Below the pieces are notes generated by a model. That model was not told the DNA's origin. It made no database searches and saw only the letters and a list, made by a program, of their open reading frames with translations. The position numbers and the translations under genes are program-made. A DNA stretch of 64,000 bases from Piliocolobus tephrosceles (lineage: Eukaryota; Chordata; Mammalia; Primates; Cercopithecidae): assembly GCF_002776525.5 (NCBI RefSeq), contig NC_045436.1, forward strand, positions 165,616,756 to 165,680,755, in the 5' to 3' direction. Within the stretch, counting starts at the first letter, position 1; every line of letters begins with the position of its first letter. Positions 58,457-64,000 of the stretch are shown here, in pieces.

Positions 58457-60169
58457 TCTTTCACTATTAAGTACATAAACTCTTAAGTTTTTGATAGAAG
58501 CCCTTAATCAGTTTGAGAAAATCTTTTCTATTCGTGGTTTTCTCGTACTTTTTACCAGGAGTAAATGTTGCAGTTTGTCAGCTTTTTCTTTTTTTGTATT
58601 GAGTTGATCATGGTATTTCTTTTTTAGTCCATTAATATGGTTAACTGTATTGATTGATTTTAGAATGTTAAGACAATATTACTTTTCTGGAATAAATGTA
58701 ATTGGTTATTATATATTATCCTCTTTATATATATTTGAATTCAATTTTCCAAAATGTTTAAAGAAATTTTTGCATATTTTTCCACACAAGATATTAATCT
58801 ATAATTCGCTTCTCTTGTTATGCTCTTTTTTGGGTTTAGTGTCAGAGTAATACTAATCTTACAGAATGAAATGAAATATGTTCCCTCTTCTTCAATTGTA
58901 CTGAAGAGTTTGTATAGACTTGATGTACTCTTCCTTAAATATGTGTTAGAATTAACCAACAAAGCCATCTGAGGTTGGAGGTTTTTTATTTTTTTATTTT
59001 TGTGGAGGCAGCAGAGTGCACAGGGAAGAGGAATTTTAAACTACAAATTCAATATCATAAAAAAAAGCCATTCAGGTTACGTATTTCTAATTGACCAATT
59101 GTTTTCATCGTTTGTACCTTTCAGGGAATTTGTCCATTTTATCTTATTGGCAGAAAGTTGTTTACTCTTTTTCCCTTATTATCTATAGTTGCTCTCTTGC
59201 TGTTCTTTTATTATCTGTAGAATCTTTACTGAGGTCACTTGTTTCATTCTCGATATGATCTTTATTTTTCTTTGGCTACAGGTTTATCAATTTTACTAAA
59301 ATTTTAAAGATCCAGTTTTTGGCTTTACAGATTTTTCGGAATAATTTTCTATTTTTCTTCCTTCATTGATTTCCACTATAATATTTATTTTTTTCTTTTT
59401 AATTACTTACCTTGGGTTTAATTTATTCTTCTGTTATTTTATTAAAGTAAAAAGTGGAATCATTACCTCAGGACCTTTTTGCTTTTCTAACATAGGCATT
59501 TAGTGTTATAAATTTCCTTTTAAGTACTACATTAGCCATTCCCATAAATTTTGATATATTGAACTTTTATTTTCATTTCTTTCAACTATATTCTATTGAT
59601 TTATTATTTAATACATGGGTTACTTACAAGTATACTATTTGATATCAAAATTTAGTTTCAATTTAGTTTCCAGATGTCTTTTTATTATTGATTACAAAAT
59701 TAGTTCCATTAGAATCAGAAAACATAATTTGTTTTATTTGAATACTTTTAATTTTATTAAGAATTGTTTATTGTCTAGGAAATGGACTATTTCGGTAAAC
59801 TTTTTTGTGTGCACTTTAAACCAAATGTATTCTGTTATTGTTAGGTTGAGAGAGCTATAAACGTGATTTAAAATTTGGTTGGTAATGTTTTCAGTATTCT
59901 ATATTTTCATCGATTTTCTGTCTATTTATTCTATACATTAATAAAGATGCTAACATTTGTCTATTTCTCCTGAAAGTTTCACCAGTTTTTCATTCATGTA
60001 CTTCAAAAAATGTTATTATTCAGTGTATAAATAGGAATACAATAGGTGTATAATTAGGAATATATACTTCCTTGATAATTGACCTCTTTGTTATATAAAA
60101 TGACCTTCTTTATTCATGGCTATATTCTTTGTTCTGAAATCTACTTTATTTACTATCCATATAGCCAAA

Positions 60170-60358
60170 CTATCTTTTAAAAATTGTTAACATAGTATGT
60201 GTTTTCTCATAGCTTACCTTTAATTTCACTTTTTCCTTTATAAAATGTGTTTATTATAGGAAACATACAGTTCAGTATTGTTTTAAAAAATCATTAACAT
60301 AGTATATGTTTTCTCATATCTTACTTTTAACTTCATTTTTTCCTTTCTGAAGTGTTTC
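60170..60358. repeat. Diverged tandem duplication, ~107-base period
   Basis: TTAACATAGTATGTGTTTTC at 60187 and TTAACATAGTATATGTTTTC at 60294 head two segments of ~70 bases that match with scattered changes, just outside the 3' end of the next L1. Confidence 0.85.
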
Positions 60359-63300
60359 TTTTTTAAAAAAATTATTACACTTTAAGTTCTGGAATACATG
60401 TACAGAATGTACAGGTTTGTTACATAAGTATGCATATGACATGGTGGTTTGCTGCACCCAACAGCCCGTCATCTACATTAGGTATTTTTCCTAATGTTCT
60501 CCTTCCCCTTGACCCCCATCCCCTGACAGGCCCAAGTGTGATGTTTCCCTCCCTGTGTCCATGTGTTCTCATTATTCAACTCCCACTTATGTGTGAGAAC
60601 GTGTGGTGTTGTCTGTTCCTGTGTTAGTTTGCTGAGAATGACGGTTTCCAGCTTCATCCATGTTCTTGCAGAGGACATGAACTCATTCTTTTTTATGGCT
60701 GCATAGTATTCCATGGTGTATATGTGCCACATTTTCTTTATCCAGTCTAACATTGATGGACATTTGGGTTGGTTCCAAGTCTTTACTATTGTAAATAGTG
60801 CTGCAATAAACATACGTGTGCATGTGTCTTTATAGTAGAATGATTTATAATCTGTTGGGTATATACCCACTAATGAGATTGCTGGGTCAAATGGTATTTC
60901 TTGTTCTAGATCCTTGAGGAATCACCACACTGTCTTCCAAAATTGTTGAACCAATTTACACTCCCACCAGCAGTGTAAAAGCATTCCCATTTCTCTACAT
61001 CCTCTCCAGCATCTGTTGTTTCCTGACTTTTTAATGGTCACCGTTCTAATTGGCGTGAGATGGTATCTCATTGTGGTGTTGATTTGCATTTCTCTAATGA
61101 CAAGTGATGACGAGTCTTTTTTCATATGTTCGTTGGCTGCATAAATGTCTTCTTTTGAGAAATATCTGTTCACATCTTTTGCCCACCTTTTGATGGGGTT
61201 GTTTTTTACTTGTAAATTTGTTTAAGTTCTTGTAGATTCTGGATATTAGCCCTTTGTCAGATGGATAGATTGCAAAATTTCCTCCCATTCTGTAGGTTAC
61301 ATGTTCATTCTGATAATAGTTTCTTTTGCTGTGCAAAAGCTCTTTAGTTTAGTTAGACCCCAATGTCCATTTTGGCTTTTGTTGTCATTGCTTTTGGTGT
61401 TTTAGTCATGAAGTTTTTGCCCATGTCTGTGTCTTGAATGGTATTGCCTAGGTTTTCATCTAGGGTTTTTATGTTTTTAGGTCTTATATTTAAGTCTTTA
61501 TTCCATCTTGAGTTACTTTTCATATAAGCTGTAAGGAAGGGGTCCAGTTTCAGTTTTCTCCATATGGCTAGCCAGTTTTCACAACACCATTTATTAAATA
61601 GGGAATCCTTTCCCCATTGTTTGTTTTTGTCAGGTTTGTCAAAGATCAGATGGTTGTAGATGTCTGGTGTTGTTTCTGAAGCCTCTGTTCTGTTCCGTTG
61701 ATCTGTACATCTGTTTTGGTATCAGTACCATGCTGTTTTGGTTGCTGTAGCCTTAGTATAGTTTGAAGTCAGGTAGTGTGATGCCTCCAGCTTTGTTCTT
61801 TTTGCTTAGGATTGTCTTGGTTATATGGGCTCTTTTTTGGCTCCATATGAAATTTAAAGTCATTTTTTCTAATTCTGTAAAGAAGGTAAATGGTAGCTTG
61901 ATTAGGATAGCATTAAATCTATAAATTACTTTGGGCAGTATGGCCATTGTCACAATATTGATTCTTCCTATCCATGAACATGGAATGTTTTTCCATTTGT
62001 TTGTGTCCTCTCTTATTGCCTTGAACAGTGTTTCATAGTTCTCCTTAAGAGGTCCTTCACATCCCTTGTAAATTGTATTCCTAGGTATTTTATTCCTTTT
62101 TACCCATTGTGAATGGGAGTTCATTCATGATTTGGCTCTATGTTTGTCTATTATTAGTGTATAGGAATGCCTGTGAGTTTTGCATGTTGATTTTACATCC
62201 TGAGACTCGGCTGAAGTTACTTATCAGCTTAAGGAGCTTTTGGGCTGAGACAATGGGGTTTTCTAAATATACAATCATTTCATCTTCAAACAGAGACCAT
62301 TTGACTTCCTTTCTTTCTGTTTGAATACCCTTTATTTCTTTCTCTTGCCCAATTACCCTGGCCAGAACTTCCAATACTATGTTGAATAGGAGTGGTGACA
62401 GAGAGCATCCTTGTCCTGTGCTGGTTTTCAAAGGGAATGCTTCCAGCTTTTGTCCATTTGGTATGATATTGCCTATGAGTTTGTCATGAACAGGTCTTAT
62501 TATTTTGAGATATGTTCCATCAATACCTAGTTTATTGAGTGTTTTTAGCATGAAGTGGTGTTGAATGTTTTCAAAGGCTTTTTCTGCATCTATTGAGATC
62601 ATTATGTGGTTTTTATCATTGGTTCTATTTATGTGATGGATTGTGTTTATTGATTTGTGTATGTTGAACCAGCCTTGCATACCAGGGATGAAGCAGACTT
62701 GATCTTGGTGCATAAGTTTTTGATGTGCTGCTGGATTTGGTGGTTTTGTCAGTATTTTATCGAGAATTTTCAGATCGATGTTTATCAGGGATATTGGCCT
62801 GAAAATTTCTTTTTTTGTTGTGTCTCTGCCAGGTTTTGGTATCAGGATGATGCTGGCCCGGTCTCATAATGTGAGTTAGGGAGGAGTCCTTTTTCTATTG
62901 TTTGCAATAGTTTCAGAAGCCATGGTACCAGCTCCTCTTTGTACCTCTGGTAGAATTCAGCTCTGAATCCATCTGGTCCTGGGCTTTTTTTGGTTGGCAG
63001 GCAATTAATTACTGCCTTAATTTCAGAACTTGCTATTGGTCTATTCAGGGATTCAACTTCTTCCTGGTTTAGTTTTGGGATGGTGTATGTGTCCAGGAAT
63101 TTATCCATTTATTCTAGATTTTCTAGTTTGTTTGCATAGAGTTGTTTATAGTATTCTCTGATGGTAGTTTGCATTTCTGTGGGATCAGTGGTGATATCCC
63201 CTTTATAACTTTTTATTGTATCTCTTTGATTCTTCTCTCTTTTCTTCTTTATTAATATTGGTAGTGGTCTATTTTAATCTTTTTTTTAAAACAATTCCTG

Positions 63301-64000
63301 GATTCATTGATTTTTAGGAGGGGTTTTCATGTCTCTGTCTCATTCTGTTCTGCTTTGACCTTATTTATTTCTTGTCTTCTAGCTTTTGAGTTTGTTTCTT
63401 CTTGCTTCTCTATTTCTTTTAATTGGGATATTAGCATGTAAATTTTAGATCTTTCCAGCTTTCTCACATGGGCATTTAGTGCTATAAAGTTTCCTCTAAA
63501 CACTGCTTTAGCTGTGTCCCAGAGATCCTGGTATGCTGTGTCTTTGTTCTCATTAGTTTCAAAGAACTTATTTATTTCTGCCTTGATTTCAGGAGCAGGT
63601 TATTCCAGTTTCCATGTAGCTGTGCTGTCTTTGGGGGAGTTTCTTAATCCTGAATTCTAATTTGATTGCACTGCTGTCTGAGAGACTGTTTGTCATGATT
63701 TTCATGCTTTTACATTTGCTGAGGAGTGTTTTACTTCCAATTATGTGGTCAATTTTAGAATAAGTGCTATGTGGTCCTGAGAAGAATGTATATTCTGTTG
63801 ATTTGGGGTGGAGAGTTTTGTAGGTGTTTATTACGTGGGCTTGGTCTAGAGCTGAGTTCAATTCCTGAATATCCTTGTTAATTTTCTGTCTAATTTTGGC
63901 AGTGGGCTGTTAAAGTCTCCCACTGTTATTTTGTGGGAGACTAAGTCTAAGTCTCTTTGTAAGTCTTTAAGAACTTGCTTTATGAATCTGGGTGCTCCTG
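60359..64000 (-). mobile_element. L1 (L1P-type), antisense, runs off the right edge
   Basis: The 3' end at the left (TTATTACACTTTAAGTTCTG, a short A-rich tail in reverse) is followed by 3.6 kb of L1 3' UTR and ORF2 in reverse. Old-age substitutions are common. ORF1 and the 5' UTR would lie beyond 64000. Confidence 0.93.
60478..63861 (-). pseudogene. L1 ORF2 remains: endonuclease, reverse transcriptase, C-terminal part
   Basis: ORF2 encodes the endonuclease and reverse transcriptase that copy L1 RNA into a nicked chromosome. Minus-strand pieces in order: endonuclease part (63589-63861) with HSTYSKIDHIIG, but SDSSAI where SDHSAI is usual, so the catalytic His is lost; a pre-transcriptase piece with SPGPDGFRAEFYQ (62842-63108); reverse transcriptase (62138-62713) with SIDAEKAFENIQHHFM and GQGCSLSPLLFN, but FEDE in place of the FADD catalytic motif; a further piece at 61753-62124; and C-terminal pieces at 60478-60870, 60922-61173 and 61094-61336. 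Stops and frameshifts separate them. Confidence 0.92.

Larger units (their letters stand above)
56216..60358 (-). mobile_element. Old L1 (L1M-type), antisense, nested host
   Basis: Reverse-complement L1: AACAGCTTTATTGAGGTATA at the 3' end, GCATTTGTTGAAAAGACTGT near 58280, and GGCATTTAGTGTTATAAATT near 59492. ORF2 is shattered by stops. An MST LTR (56254-56537) and an MLT1 LTR (57001-57530) sit inside it, with L1 text resuming on each side. At the right it meets a younger L1. Confidence 0.8.

Noticed and set aside
1..64000. A new multi-gene system (defence, toxin-antitoxin, biosynthetic cluster)
   Set aside because: The window is primate nuclear DNA dominated by transposons. No set of adjacent intact genes exists.

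Overview
This is nuclear DNA from a primate, almost certainly an Old World monkey (macaque, baboon or guenon type). The youngest Alu copies (about 1535, 8631, 19906 and 44795) carry an AluYRa-like pattern: 'GCTCAAGCCTG' at the 5' end and 'GATCCGGCCACTGC' before the tail, where human AluY reads 'GCGTGAGCC' and 'GATCGCGCCACTGC'. THE1, MST, MLT2, LTR12 and L1PA-type copies fit a catarrhine primate. I find no intact protein-coding gene, tRNA, rRNA, CRISPR array or bacterial-type operon. Long open frames are either repeat translations or chance frames in AT-rich intergenic or intronic DNA.

Layout. 1-5.5 kb: old MIR, L2-like and Alu copies. 5.5-9.4 kb: a minus-strand, 5'-truncated HERV-H-type provirus (integrase end of pol, env, one LTR7-like LTR), broken by a younger AluYRa. 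9.4-13.1 kb: sparse sequence, a MIR split by an MLT2 LTR, and a Tigger-type DNA transposon. 13.2-15.5 kb: a complete minus-strand THE1 element with a perfect 5-bp target duplication. 16.3-21.1 kb: a MaLR LTR with an Alu inside, then three MLT2-type LTRs, one holding an Alu with a 10-N assembly gap. 21.4-24 kb: a Tigger-type element split by an L1 with a 5' inversion. 24-38 kb: mostly unique AT-rich DNA with scattered old repeats, microsatellites, and one candidate non-coding exon (32136-32310). 38.2-39.6 kb: a complete solo LTR12 (ERV9) with nine CCAAT boxes, GATA and TATA motifs and a poly(A) signal. 39.8-41.75 kb: a 5'-truncated L1 with its target duplication. 44.8-47.1 kb: an AluYRa with a 19-bp target duplication, then a minus-strand ERVL fragment with its MLT2 LTR. 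47.5-50.2 kb: three MST/THE1-type LTRs. 50.2-56.2 kb: sparse old repeats and short tandem duplications. 56.2-60.36 kb: an old minus-strand L1 interrupted by an MST and an MLT1 LTR. 60.36-64 kb: a younger minus-strand L1 that runs off the right edge with ORF2 remains.

The genes do not work together as a system; the window records layered transposon insertions. The parts most likely to matter are the LTR12 promoter/enhancer, the LTR7-like LTR and the candidate spliced exon. I found no evidence for a new type of biological system. Subfamily names come from recalled consensus features, not a database search, and repeat borders without a stated target duplication are good to roughly 10-30 bases.
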